Of a stretch of 64,000 bases of DNA, positions 19,124 through 27,232 are shown in pieces. The position numbers were made by a program, and so were the translations under genes. This DNA comes from DASRDU01 sp046331565. Lineage in GTDB: Bacteria; Acidobacteriota; Blastocatellia; RBC074. Positions within the stretch are counted from its first letter, which is position 1. Every line of letters starts with the position of its first letter. The notes beneath the pieces are model-generated. The model had not been told where the DNA came from. It made no database searches and saw nothing but the letters and a program-made list of their open reading frames with translations. The stretch covers positions 124,001-188,000 of the forward strand of contig JAXLQP010000007.1 in NCBI GenBank assembly GCA_046331565.1. The letters run 5' to 3'.

Positions 19124-20908
19124 TCACCGCCCTGATCTGCCGCGTATTTCTGAAATGCGGCTCAGCGCAAGGCCGAGCTTTGGCAGATCAGTCACGTGAC
19201 GGTAAAGCACGTAACGCGGTTCCCAGATGTCAGCGAATTTTGCCTTGTAAGAGCGCAGCCCGCCAAAGCTGAACAGAAAAGTCAGCCGCTGAAAAAACAG
19301 GTGCAGCGCCTTTTCGGCAGAAGTCGCCGCTTCGTGATCCTGAAAGCCGCCGAGCGGGGCCATCCCCAGATTGAGCCGCGTGAAGCCCTGTTCTCTGAGC
19401 AGCGCAATCAGCTTCAGCAGCAGAAAGTCCATCACTGCGTTCGGCGCATCCACGCGATGACGCATCAGGTCAAAGGTCGCTTCACCGGCGCGGTATGACG
19501 GAATGATATTGACGAAAGCGAGCAGGCATCCGGTGGCGTCTTCGACCGTGACGATGGGCGTTGCGCGCAGGTAATGCGGATCGAAACTGCCCAGCGTGAA
19601 GGTGCGTTCGCGGCGACCCGGCAGCGTCAGCCAGTCATCTGAAATTTCGCGCAACTGCCTGAGCAGTTCATCGCTGACCGGCGCCTGGTGAAAGCGCTGG
19701 CGAAAGCCTGCTTTCTCGAAATGATTCAGACAATGGCGCAGCTTCTTGTTCGCCCTGCCGTCAAGATTGAACTTCGTCAGATCCACAATCGCTTCGTCAC
19801 CGACCTTCAGCTTTTTGAAACCGAGTTGCTGATAAACGGGCAGGAAGTCAGGCAGCGTCTGATGAAACGCCACGCCCCAGCCGTTGTCTTCGCACCAGGA
19901 GCGAAACTGCTCAATTGTTGCGGCGAGTTCTTCAGGCGGCCCGACCGGATCGGCCAGCACAATCGCAAAGTGCGCGGCCACGCGATAGGCCACAAAGCTG
20001 CGGCCCGATTCGCTGAAAAAATACGATTTGTCCGGCCACAGCTTGAAATAATCGAGCGCCGCGCGCCCGTACTGGCTGGTGAGCGCCTGCGCCCTGACGC
20101 GTTCGTGCGGCAGCGTGTGAAAGCGATAAATGATGGGGCGAAAGAGCGCAAACCCGGCATAGAGCAGCGTCGCCGTGCTGATGACATACAGCGAATCGAG
20201 AAACCAGGCCGCATACCGCGTGTGCGGCGTGAGATGCGCGTCACCGATGAAAGTCAGAAACAGCAGCGTGCGATGAATCGAATCAGCCCAGTTGAAATTG
20301 ATGCCGAACTGCCGCCGGTCAAGCAGCCAGAATCCGCCGACGCCATAACCAAAAGCGGCCAGCGTGGCAATGCTCATTCTGAGCAGTACGCCGCGCCAGT
20401 CGGGCGGGCTGCTGCGCACCGTGAAACTGCGATGCGTGGCAATCAGCACCACGCCGAGCAGCAGCGCAAGCAGCGCCTGGCCTGTGTCCTGGCGCGGCCC
20501 CAGGTGCAGCACGAATGACAGCGCCGACAGCGCCAGCACCAGTTGATAAGCGCGCTGCTTGCGTTTGTGAATGTTGATGGCTGAAACGATCAGCGCAAAA
20601 CCGATGAGCAGTTGAAAAGAGCGGGGGAACTGAAAGAATTCAAGCGGAACGAAGTGATGCAGCCGCCCGCGATGCGCGTGTGGCGGCGGCGTGATGACCA
20701 GCCAGAGATTGATGATGCCGCTGCCGAGCGTGACGAGCGTCACCAGCCGGATCAGCGTCCGGCGTTTGAAAAGAAGCCGCAACCATCGTTTGTGCGGCGC
20801 AATTCCGGTCTGTTCGCTGAGGCCGGATTCAGTGGCTGCTTCTGCCGCAATGAGATTTTCTGCCGTTTCATCTTCCGGCAGTTTGATGTCGGGGGCAGTG
20901 TGAAACAT
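19124..20908 (-). CDS. MprF-like aminoacyl-phosphatidylglycerol synthase (DUF2156) with N-terminal membrane domain
   Basis: 594 residues. About six N-terminal helices are followed by a cytosolic domain from roughly residue 280 of the phosphatidylglycerol lysyltransferase C-terminal (DUF2156) family. Landmarks are RANKKLRHCLNHFEKAGF, TFTLGSFDP, FVNIIPSY, FDLMRHRVDAPNAVMDFLL and LNLGMAPLGG. These transfer Lys or Ala from aminoacyl-tRNA to phosphatidylglycerol, lowering membrane charge and giving resistance to cationic peptides. The N-terminal membrane part is shorter than in full MprF and the flippase is encoded separately downstream. Amino-acid specificity cannot be read. Confidence 0.87.
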   Translation of the reverse strand: MFHTAPDIKLPEDETAENLIAAEAATESGLSEQTGIAPHKRWLRLLFKRRTLIRLVTLVTLGSGIINLWLVITPPPHAHRGRLHHFVPLEFFQFPRSFQLLIGFALIVSAINIHKRKQRAYQLVLALSALSFVLHLGPRQDTGQALLALLLGVVLIATHRSFTVRSSPPDWRGVLLRMSIATLAAFGYGVGGFWLLDRRQFGINFNWADSIHRTLLFLTFIGDAHLTPHTRYAAWFLDSLYVISTATLLYAGFALFRPIIYRFHTLPHERVRAQALTSQYGRAALDYFKLWPDKSYFFSESGRSFVAYRVAAHFAIVLADPVGPPEELAATIEQFRSWCEDNGWGVAFHQTLPDFLPVYQQLGFKKLKVGDEAIVDLTKFNLDGRANKKLRHCLNHFEKAGFRQRFHQAPVSDELLRQLREISDDWLTLPGRRERTFTLGSFDPHYLRATPIVTVEDATGCLLAFVNIIPSYRAGEATFDLMRHRVDAPNAVMDFLLLKLIALLREQGFTRLNLGMAPLGGFQDHEAATSAEKALHLFFQRLTFLFSFGGLRSYKAKFADIWEPRYVLYRHVTDLPKLGLALSRISEIRGRSGR

Positions 20909-20928
20909 CGGTGGTCAAAAAATGAAAA

Positions 20929-21028
20929 CCACGAAGTTCACGAAGATCACGGGGCGAAAGCAACAGAGTGGTCGCTACCGTTTCCCCTCACGCCATTACC
21001 TGCCCCGTGATCTTCGTGAACTTCGTGG
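20929..21028. repeat. Perfect 27-bp inverted repeat, 'cacgaag' type
   Basis: The arm 20929-20955 (CCACGAAGTTCACGAAGATC then ACGGGGC) is repeated exactly in inverted form at 21002-21028 with a 46-base loop. The arm is built from CACGAAG-like units spaced about nine to ten bases. It lies in the 297-base gap before the DUF2156 gene; the rest of that gap shows nothing else. Confidence 0.9.
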
Positions 21029-21205
21029 AAGTCGTGACTGCTGAATTTTGCGCCGACAAAAGCCCGCTGATGCTCAGCCCTGGCGCGGCGCTGTGGCCAG
21101 GCTGTTTTGTGGTCAGCAGCCGAACCCGAATGATCAGTTCAGCATTTACCGGGGGTCTGAAACTGACCGCCGTTATTCAATGTCCGGCCACTGATCACAA
21201 ACCCG

Positions 21206-21568
21206 CTATTTCTTCTTCGCGGCGGCCTGCACGGTGATGTTGTTGGTCACCTGTTTCGCGCCGCAGCTTTTGGCAATGCCGTTGACGGCACCCTTGCTGC
21301 CGCCGTTTTTGGCCGTTCCGGTAAAGGTGGCGACTCCGCCGCTGACGCTGACCTGAAAGCCCTGATCCTTGAGCTTCGGCGCGGCAGCGAGCTTCTGCTG
21401 AATGCAGGACTGAATATCGGCATCGCTTTTCGGTGCCTGTGTTTTGGCCGATTTGGCCGGTTTGGCCGGTTTGGACTGAGCAGTGGACTGCGCAAAGGCG
21501 CTCAGCGACAACACCACTGCCAGCATCAAAGCTCCCGTCAGACTGGTTATCAATGACTTGCGATTCAT
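21206..21568 (-). CDS. Exported BON-domain protein
   Basis: 120 residues with a signal peptide (LMLAVVLSLSAFAQS), a Pro/Lys/Ser linker and one BON domain (DADIQSCIQQKLAAAPKLKD, GFQVSVSGGVATFTGTAKN, VNNITV-like end). BON domains bind phospholipid surfaces and occur in osmotic-shock and envelope-maintenance proteins such as OsmY. Two Cys (about residues 54 and 103) could form a disulfide. AAGGAG lies 12 bases before the ATG and a sigma-54-type promoter about 105 bases upstream, divergent from the NtrC-type two-component system. Confidence 0.88.
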   Translation of the reverse strand: MNRKSLITSLTGALMLAVVLSLSAFAQSTAQSKPAKPAKSAKTQAPKSDADIQSCIQQKLAAAPKLKDQGFQVSVSGGVATFTGTAKNGGSKGAVNGIAKSCGAKQVTNNITVQAAAKKK

Positions 21569-21672
21569 GCTGAATGTTGTCTCCTTCTTCCTCTTTGTTG
21601 ATCAGTCGGTCTGTGCGACGACAGCAGGCCTGCCAGAGGCGGCTCATTAACCTGCTGCTGCCTGTGCTGCTC

Positions 21673-21687
21673 GCAATGGCAGTGCCA
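21673..21687 (-). promoter_or_regulatory. Sigma-54-type promoter for the BON-domain gene
   Basis: On the minus strand CTGGCACTGCCATTGCG has GG and GC ten bases apart with full TGGCAC and TTGC elements. The start would be near 21661, about 93 bases before the BON ATG. Confidence 0.6.
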
Positions 21688-21875
21688 GAGTTCTGAAGGC
21701 GTGGTCAGGCAGCGCGCCCGGCTGACGAAAACTGCTGTCAAATCAGGACGAAAACCTTTTTGGAATGGCCGTTGATGAGAACCCTCAACGGGATGAAGGA
21801 CGTCGCGTGATCCTGACGTTTTCGCCACACCTGGCGCAGCTTTGTACATATTTGACACTTGCTCCGGCAGATGAA

Positions 21876-21890
21876 ATCAGCCCGGCTGAT
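21876..21890. promoter_or_regulatory. 15-bp palindrome between divergent sigma-54-type promoters
   Basis: ATCAGCC-C-GGCTGAT, perfect 7-1-7. It lies about 130-145 bases upstream of the sensor-kinase start and about 215 upstream of the BON start, suited to an enhancer-binding protein. It resembles 12192-12206. Confidence 0.45.
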
Positions 21891-21995
21891 CAGGCCACCG
21901 GCAGGAAATGGAAAAACCAAATGCAATGCCTGGGCATCTTTCTGTCCGTTCATCTGTCGGCTCTTACCTGCGCTGCCGACAGATACTTTCGCGCC

Positions 21996-22011
21996 TGGCA
22001 CCGCGCTTGCA
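21996..22011 (+). promoter_or_regulatory. Sigma-54-type promoter for the NtrC-type two-component operon
   Basis: CTGGCACCGCGCTTGCA: GG (21997-21998) and GC (22009-22010) are ten bases apart, matching TGGCAC-N5-TTGCA fully. The start would be near 22021, about 36 bases before the TTG codon at 22057. The operon encodes a sigma-54 activator, so autoregulation is plausible. Confidence 0.7.
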
Positions 22012-22056
22012 CTAAAACGTGGCGGATCAGTCTGGTACGATAGGAGCGTGCATCCA

Positions 22057-23625
22057 TTGAAGCTTCATACCAAAACCACGCTGCTGGCTTCGACCATCAC
22101 GGTCGCGGTGCTGATTGCTGCGCTGGTGACGATCAGCGCCCGTGTCGTGGACGTGGTGCACGAAGATCAGAAGGAACGGGCGCGGCTGTGGGCCGTCAAT
22201 CTGGCCGGGCATCTGACCGACCTGTCTTCGTTGCAGGCGAGCCATGACTTTCTGCGCTCAGCGAAACTGATTCGCGGCGGGCGGCCCGGTGTGGTCGGGG
22301 TGCGAGTCTGGAAGAATGTCGGCAGTGACTTTATCGAAGACGAAGCCGCAGAAGGCAGCACTCCGGCTGAAACGATTCCGGCTGGAATCCAGGCGGCGCT
22401 GCGCGCCGGGCAGGTGGCTGAAACCGTGAGTGAAAGTTATTCCGGGCCGAACGATTCGCACTATCACGTTTATGCGCCCATCCTCGATAAAGGCCAGGTC
22501 AGCGGAGCCGTCGAAATCATCGAACGTCTGGACGATCTGCCGTCGGTCGTGCTGAGTTATGCGCGCCAGGCGCTGTGGCTGGCGCTGACCGCCGTGGTGC
22601 TGATTACGCTTTCGATTTACCTGCTCTTTCGTCATCTGATTTATCGCCCGATTGAAGGTTTGCTGGAGGTGATGTCGCGCGCGCGGGCAGGCGAACTTGA
22701 CGTGCAGGCGCCGGAGCGACGGATGGACGAGATCGGACGACTGTCACAGAAATTCAACAGCCTGCTCGGTCAGATCAATGAGATGACCAGCGAACGCGAA
22801 CGCCAGCAGCTCAGGCTGCGTGAGCGCGTGCGTGAAGCGACCGCACAGCTTCAGCAGCGCAACGAACAGCTTGAAGCCACCAACCTGGAATTGTGGCAGA
22901 CCTCGCGCCGCCTGACGCAGCTTGAACGCCTCGCTGCCGCCGGACAAACCGCCGCCAAATTCGCCCACGAAGTCGGCACTCCGCTCAACCTGATCAGTTG
23001 TCACGTGCAGTTGCTGCGCGATGAACTTTATCAGGATCCTGAAGCGGCTGACGCGCGCACTGAAATCATCAGCGAACAGATTGACCGCATCGAACGCATC
23101 GTGCGCCTGATGCTTGACCGCACGCGCATGGAATCAGCCGAACTGTCGCCGCTCAATCTGAATGCGCTGATCGAACGCATCTGCACCGCCACGCGGCCCA
23201 CGCTTGAAGCGCGCAATGTGCAATGCGAACGCTCGCTTGACCCCGCGCTGCCGCCGCTCGCCGGTGATGCTGATCGTTTGCAGCAGGTCTTTATCAACCT
23301 CATCAACAATGCGCTTGACGCGATGCCTGACGGTGGCCGTTTGCAGATCGGCACCCGTCTTGTCGGCCCGGTCGAAGGTAACGGGCACGGCCCGCACATT
23401 CTGGTTGAAGTGGCTGACACGGGTTGCGGGATGAATGCTGAAACGCGCGCGCACATCTTCGACCCGCTCTACACGACCAAGGAGCGGGGCCGGGGAACGG
23501 GCCTCGGCCTCGTCGTCGTCAGCCAGGTCATGCACGAACACAAAGGCGAAATCGAGGTCGAAAGCGAACCGGGACAGGGCACGCGGTTCAGATTGCGCTT
23601 CCCGGCAGCCACCGCAAGCCCCTGA
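22057..23625 (+). CDS. HAMP-domain sensor histidine kinase (NtrB/AtoS-like)
   Basis: About 522 residues. A first helix (LLASTITVAVLIAALVTISA), a periplasmic sensor region of about 140 residues, a second helix (ALWLALTAVVLITLSIYLLF), a HAMP domain (IYRPIEGLLEVMSRARAGEL), a coiled coil, HisKA with KFAHEVGTPLNLISCHVQLL and HATPase_c with DRLQQVFINLINNALDAMPD, DTGCGMN and GRGTGLGLVVV. I chose TTG 22057 because AGGAG (22042-22046) is ten bases upstream; a GTG at 22048 would touch the Shine-Dalgarno. Forms a pair with the NtrC-type regulator and follows a sigma-54-type promoter. The signal is unknown. Confidence 0.88.
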   Translation: MKLHTKTTLLASTITVAVLIAALVTISARVVDVVHEDQKERARLWAVNLAGHLTDLSSLQASHDFLRSAKLIRGGRPGVVGVRVWKNVGSDFIEDEAAEGSTPAETIPAGIQAALRAGQVAETVSESYSGPNDSHYHVYAPILDKGQVSGAVEIIERLDDLPSVVLSYARQALWLALTAVVLITLSIYLLFRHLIYRPIEGLLEVMSRARAGELDVQAPERRMDEIGRLSQKFNSLLGQINEMTSERERQQLRLRERVREATAQLQQRNEQLEATNLELWQTSRRLTQLERLAAAGQTAAKFAHEVGTPLNLISCHVQLLRDELYQDPEAADARTEIISEQIDRIERIVRLMLDRTRMESAELSPLNLNALIERICTATRPTLEARNVQCERSLDPALPPLAGDADRLQQVFINLINNALDAMPDGGRLQIGTRLVGPVEGNGHGPHILVEVADTGCGMNAETRAHIFDPLYTTKERGRGTGLGLVVVSQVMHEHKGEIEVESEPGQGTRFRLRFPAATASP

Positions 23626-23738
23626 AAGGCAAAAATCAAAAGTTAAAAGGTCGGCACTTTTTCTTTTCAGATGGAAGCCTTTTTCCGAATCCCGCTTTTG
23701 CCTTTTCCTTTTGATTTTCAGCTTTCAGCCTTTTGATT
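23623..23738. repeat. Degenerate inverted repeat, 'aaatcaaaag' type
   Basis: Purine-rich TGAAAGGCAAAAATCAAAAG (from 23623) is answered by CTTTCAGCCTTTTGATTTTT ending at 23740, giving imperfect arms with repeated CCTTTT and TTTTGATTTT units. It fills the gap between kinase and regulator and removes any clear ribosome-binding site before 23742. Confidence 0.55.
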
Positions 23739-23741
23739 TTT

Positions 23742-25115
23742 ATGAAACGGATTCTGGTCATTGATGATGATCGCGCTTCGTGCAATCTGTTGCGCGAACT
23801 GTTCACGGCGCAGGGCTGGAGCACTGAAACGGCGCAGACGCCGCAACAGGCGCTCGAACTGGCCGACTGCGAAAAATTCGATCTCCTCGTCAGTGACATC
23901 AATCTTGAAGCCGGGCTTTCCGGCATTGATCTGCTGCGGCAGTTGCGCGATCAGTGCCCGGTGATTCTGATTACCGGCTTCGGCACGCTCGACACCACCG
24001 TGACCGCTTCACGCGAAGGCGCGTGGGACATCATCTCAAAACCCTTCAAGGTTCAGGAAATCATCGCCACCGTCAAACGCGCGCTCGAACACAGCGACGA
24101 AAAAAACCGCGAGGCCGTGCCCGATTCGCTTTCGGCGCAGTACGAACACACGGGCCTCGTCGGGCGTTCACCGGCGATGCTTGAGCTTTACAAGGAGATC
24201 GCCCGTGTCGCGCCGTCGCGTTCGACCGTGCTGCTGATTGGCGAATCAGGCACCGGCAAGGAACTGATTGCCCGCGCCATTCATCAGCACAGCGCCCGCG
24301 CTTCGGGGCCGTTTGTGCCGGTTAATTGCGGCGCGCTGACTGAATCGCTGCTTGAGGCCGAACTCTTTGGTCACGTCAAAGGTTCATTCACCGGCGCAGC
24401 GGCTGACCGCAAGGGCCTGTGGGAAGAGGCCGAAGGCGGCACCCTCTTTCTGGATGAAATCGGCGAAACGTCGCAGGCCATGCAGGTCAAGCTGCTGCGC
24501 GCGCTTCAGGAAAAAGAGATTCGCCGCGTCGGCGCGGCAAAGACCACCAGAGTTGATGCCCGCGTCGTCGCCGCTACCAACCGCGAACTGGAACAGGAAG
24601 TCGCCGCTAAAAACTTCCGCGAGGATTTGTTCTATCGCCTGAGTGTTGTCACGCTGCGGGTGCCGCCGTTGCGCGACCGCCGCAGCGACATTCCGCTGCT
24701 CGCCGAACGCTTTCTGCATCACGCCTCAGAAAATGCCGGGCGCGGCCCGCTGCACTTTCTCGAAGACACGGTCAAAGTCCTGACGGCTTATGACTGGCCC
24801 GGCAACGTGCGCGAACTGGAATCAGCCGTTGAATACGCGGCCCTGCGCGCACGCGGTTCAGAAATCGCACCTGAAGATTTGCCGCCCAAACTGCAGTCTG
24901 ACGAAGTTCGCGCAAAGGCGGCCCGCTCGCCGCTCGCTGCGCTTTACGATGACCTGCCCACGCTCGAAGAACTCGAAAGCCGTTACCTGCGCCACGTCCT
25001 CGAAGTCGTCGGCGGCAACCGCTCACGCGCCGCCGAAGTCATGCGTATTGACCGCCGCACGCTTTACCGCATGGCTGAACGCTTTGGCCTCAGAAGCGAT
25101 GACGACAGGGAATGA
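23742..25115 (+). CDS. Sigma-54-dependent response regulator, NtrC family
   Basis: 457 residues: receiver domain (acidic pocket D8-D10, phospho-acceptor D52 in LLVSDINLEAG), AAA+ ATPase domain (Walker A GESGTGKE, Walker B GGTLFLDEIGE, sensor VVAATNREL, arginine finger region FREDLFYRLSV) and a Fis-type DNA-binding helix-turn-helix (GGNRSRAAEVMRIDRRTLYR). The sigma-54 contact loop is GSFTGA rather than GAFTGA, a known natural variant. It should activate sigma-54 promoters when phosphorylated by the kinase at 22057. No good Shine-Dalgarno is visible because the iterated repeat precedes the ATG. Confidence 0.92.
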   Translation: MKRILVIDDDRASCNLLRELFTAQGWSTETAQTPQQALELADCEKFDLLVSDINLEAGLSGIDLLRQLRDQCPVILITGFGTLDTTVTASREGAWDIISKPFKVQEIIATVKRALEHSDEKNREAVPDSLSAQYEHTGLVGRSPAMLELYKEIARVAPSRSTVLLIGESGTGKELIARAIHQHSARASGPFVPVNCGALTESLLEAELFGHVKGSFTGAAADRKGLWEEAEGGTLFLDEIGETSQAMQVKLLRALQEKEIRRVGAAKTTRVDARVVAATNRELEQEVAAKNFREDLFYRLSVVTLRVPPLRDRRSDIPLLAERFLHHASENAGRGPLHFLEDTVKVLTAYDWPGNVRELESAVEYAALRARGSEIAPEDLPPKLQSDEVRAKAARSPLAALYDDLPTLEELESRYLRHVLEVVGGNRSRAAEVMRIDRRTLYRMAERFGLRSDDDRE

Positions 25116-25167
25116 AGCGAGTCAGACGACGTTGATTTTTCTGCCTGTTGCAGAGCCTGTCTGATTC

Positions 25168-25200
25168 GGTTGTTTTGTCCGCAGCGCGGACGGGAAAACC
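25168..25200 (+). terminator. Possible hairpin terminator after the two-component operon
   Basis: GGTTGTTTTGTCCGC-AGC-GCGGACGGGAAAACC folds into a hairpin whose core is TCCGC/GCGGA and whose base pairs GTTTT with AAAAC; it is followed by TCTTTATTCC. The T-run is weak. Confidence 0.4.
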
Positions 25201-25271
25201 TCTTTATTCCGCTCAGGCGCATTCTCGACGAGGTGGTGTTCGATCAGGATTCTTTACAGAGTCTGTCCGGC

Positions 25272-25300
25272 TTGACACACATCAGTCCCGTTCATATTCT
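25272..25300 (+). promoter_or_regulatory. Sigma-70-type promoter for the methyltransferase
   Basis: -35 TTGACA (25272-25277), a 17-base spacer and -10 TATTCT (25295-25300). Start near 25307, about 32 bases before the ATG at 25339. Confidence 0.65.
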
Positions 25301-25338
25301 CGCTGCCCGGAATCAACGGCCACGAACCACCGAAAAGT

Positions 25339-25959
25339 ATGGGACTTTACGCCAATTATCTTTTCCCGCGCCTGATGGAACACGCGCTCGGAACCGGGCA
25401 GGTGCACAAGCTGCGCCATCGCACGCTGGCCCCGGTCAGCGGCGAAGTGCTTGAAATCGGCTTCGGCACGGGCCTCAACCTGTCGCATTACCCGGCAACC
25501 GTCACGCGACTGACGACGATTGAACCCGTTGCGATGCTGCCCGGAGTCGTCGGTCAGCGCATTGCCGCCGCGCCGTTCCCGGTCAGGCAACTGCAACTCG
25601 ATGCTGCCGGAAAGCTGCCGCTTGAAGATGCGAGCTTTGATTTTGTCGTTTCAACTTTCACGCTCTGCTCGATTCCTGATCTGACGGCTGCGCTCGGTGA
25701 AATTCGCCGCACGCTCAAACCTGGCGGGCAGTTCATCTTTCTCGAACACGGGCGCAGCGATGATGCGAAAGTGGCGCGCTGGCAGGATCGGCTCAATCCG
25801 ATTCAGAAAGTGATCGGGTGCGGGTGCAACCTCAACCGGCAGATTGACCGGCTGATTGCGGAAGGCGGTTTGAAGGTGACAGAACTGGAACGGTTTCTGA
25901 TGAAGGATGCGCCGCGCATCACTGGTGAATTGTACAAAGGCGCAGCCGTGATTGCCTGA
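25339..25959 (+). CDS. Class I SAM-dependent methyltransferase
   Basis: 206 residues of the Rossmann-type methyltransferase fold: motif I VLEIGFGTGLNLSHYP binds S-adenosylmethionine, followed by TTIEPVAML, FDFVVSTFTLCSIPD and LKPGGQFIFLEHG. The later GCGCNLNRQIDRLIAEGGL resembles METTL7/TMT1-type thiol or lipid methyltransferases, suggesting a small-molecule substrate. No membrane segment. It has its own sigma-70-type promoter and is convergent with the peroxidase gene. Confidence 0.85.
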   Translation: MGLYANYLFPRLMEHALGTGQVHKLRHRTLAPVSGEVLEIGFGTGLNLSHYPATVTRLTTIEPVAMLPGVVGQRIAAAPFPVRQLQLDAAGKLPLEDASFDFVVSTFTLCSIPDLTAALGEIRRTLKPGGQFIFLEHGRSDDAKVARWQDRLNPIQKVIGCGCNLNRQIDRLIAEGGLKVTELERFLMKDAPRITGELYKGAAVIA

Positions 25960-25966
25960 GCGGCAA

Positions 25967-27055
25967 TCAGCGTTTTTCGCCGGAAGAAGTAACGGGCGGC
26001 GGAGTCTCGCTGCCTGCGGCGGGCAGCGATGGCGGTGCAATTTTCGGCCTTTCACCCGTCAGCGTTTTCAGAAAGGCTTCGATGTCCTCAACCTCGCGCT
26101 CCTTCAGCCTGATGCCAAGCTGCGTGGTCATCATCACGTTGATGGCCTGCTTCAAATCAGCGACCCGGCCTGAATGAAAGTATGGCGCTGTGATTTCGAC
26201 ATTACGCAATGACGGCGCTCTGAAGACATATTCATCGGTCGGATCGCCCGTGATCGCAAAGCGGCCCTTGTCAGCAGGCGGCCTGATTTCAGGCACAGGT
26301 TTTTGTGCGACGCCGAAGCGATGATAACTCGCCCCGCCCAGGTTCACTCCCTTGTGACACGACGCGCAGTCCTTTGCGATAAAGAGCGCCAGCCCGCGCC
26401 GCTCCTGTTCATTCAACGCCTGCTCACTGCCGCTTAAAAACTGATCGAAACGCGAGTTCGGCGTGAGCAGCGTGGCCTCGAAGGCTTCAATGGCTCTGGT
26501 CACGTGGTCGAACGTGACCGGGTCAGTTTCATTCGGAAATGAAGCTTTGAAGAGCGCCACGTAAGCGGGCATGCTTTTGAGCGTCTGCACCACGCGCGCC
26601 GGAGTGTTGTTCATTTCCACCGCCGCCTGAATCGGGCCTTTCGCCTGCTCCCGCAGATTCCTGGCGCGCCCATCCCAGAACTGCGCAAAGTTGAAGACGG
26701 CATTGAAAACCGTCGGACTGTTGCGCGTGCCTTTCTGCCCGTTGTGACCAACCGAAGTGTCAAGCGCATCAGCGCCGTTCACGCTCAGGTTGTGACAACT
26801 GTTGCAACTGACCGTCCAGGCTGATGACAGGCGCTGGTCAAAAAAAAGCAGTTTGCCCAGTTCGATTTTTGACGGAGTCAGCGGATTGTCCTTCAGTTCG
26901 GGCGGCTGTAAGGGAATGGGCGTAAAAAGGTGGCGGGCCTTGCGCAGCAGTGAATCTTCAGCGCTGCCGCTTGCGGTCAGCAGTGCAGCAAACAGCACAA
27001 TCAGCAGCCTGGCTGTGTGCCGGTTGCTGACAGCGGTGATTCTGTGGTTACGCAA
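25967..27055 (-). CDS. Diheme cytochrome-c peroxidase (CCP/MauG family)
   Basis: About 362 residues with a signal peptide (ARLLIVLFAALLTASGSA) and two c-type heme sites, CNSCH (near residues 84-88) and CASCH (near 230-234). The CCP/MauG layout is clear: LGKLLFFDxRLS, RNSPTVFNAVF, FWDGRARNLREQA, FRAPSLRNVEITAPYFHSG. It reduces hydrogen peroxide in the periplasm with cytochrome c, or may perform MauG-like oxidation. The strong GGAGG sits eight bases before TTG 27055; a GTG at 27064 lies inside the Shine-Dalgarno, so TTG was chosen. Confidence 0.9.
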   Translation of the reverse strand: MRNHRITAVSNRHTARLLIVLFAALLTASGSAEDSLLRKARHLFTPIPLQPPELKDNPLTPSKIELGKLLFFDQRLSSAWTVSCNSCHNLSVNGADALDTSVGHNGQKGTRNSPTVFNAVFNFAQFWDGRARNLREQAKGPIQAAVEMNNTPARVVQTLKSMPAYVALFKASFPNETDPVTFDHVTRAIEAFEATLLTPNSRFDQFLSGSEQALNEQERRGLALFIAKDCASCHKGVNLGGASYHRFGVAQKPVPEIRPPADKGRFAITGDPTDEYVFRAPSLRNVEITAPYFHSGRVADLKQAINVMMTTQLGIRLKEREVEDIEAFLKTLTGERPKIAPPSLPAAGSETPPPVTSSGEKR

Positions 27056-27101
27056 AACCGTCACCTCCTTCCTTCAGGAAACCTTGCCGGAACAGACCAT
27101 T

Positions 27102-27161
27102 CAACGCAAAGAGGCATAGCGCGCAAAGCGGCGTCTGCGCGCTCCCTGCTTCTTTGCGTTG
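27102..27161. repeat. Inverted repeat, 'cgcaaag' type
   Basis: CAACGCAAAGA (27102-27112) pairs with TCTTTGCGTTG (27151-27161), and inside it AGCGCGCA (27118-27125) pairs with TGCGCGCT (27136-27143). Built from GCAAAG units. It lies upstream of the peroxidase gene. Confidence 0.8.
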
Positions 27162-27232
27162 AGAATAATCCTTTCCGGCTGCTGTGTGACCGGGTTGCGA
27201 ATGGCGATTGAGCCAGTGACGCGACGGTGACG

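Larger units (their letters stand above)
21569..22056. other. Divergent regulatory region with two sigma-54-type promoters
   Basis: No coding gene is supported. It contains a minus-strand sigma-54-type promoter (21673-21687), a 15-bp palindrome (21876-21890) between the promoters, and a plus-strand sigma-54-type promoter (21996-22011). Confidence 0.6.

Noticed and set aside
20929..21028. CRISPR array
   Set aside because: Only two inverted arms, no direct repeats with unique spacers; same for the other iterated repeats.
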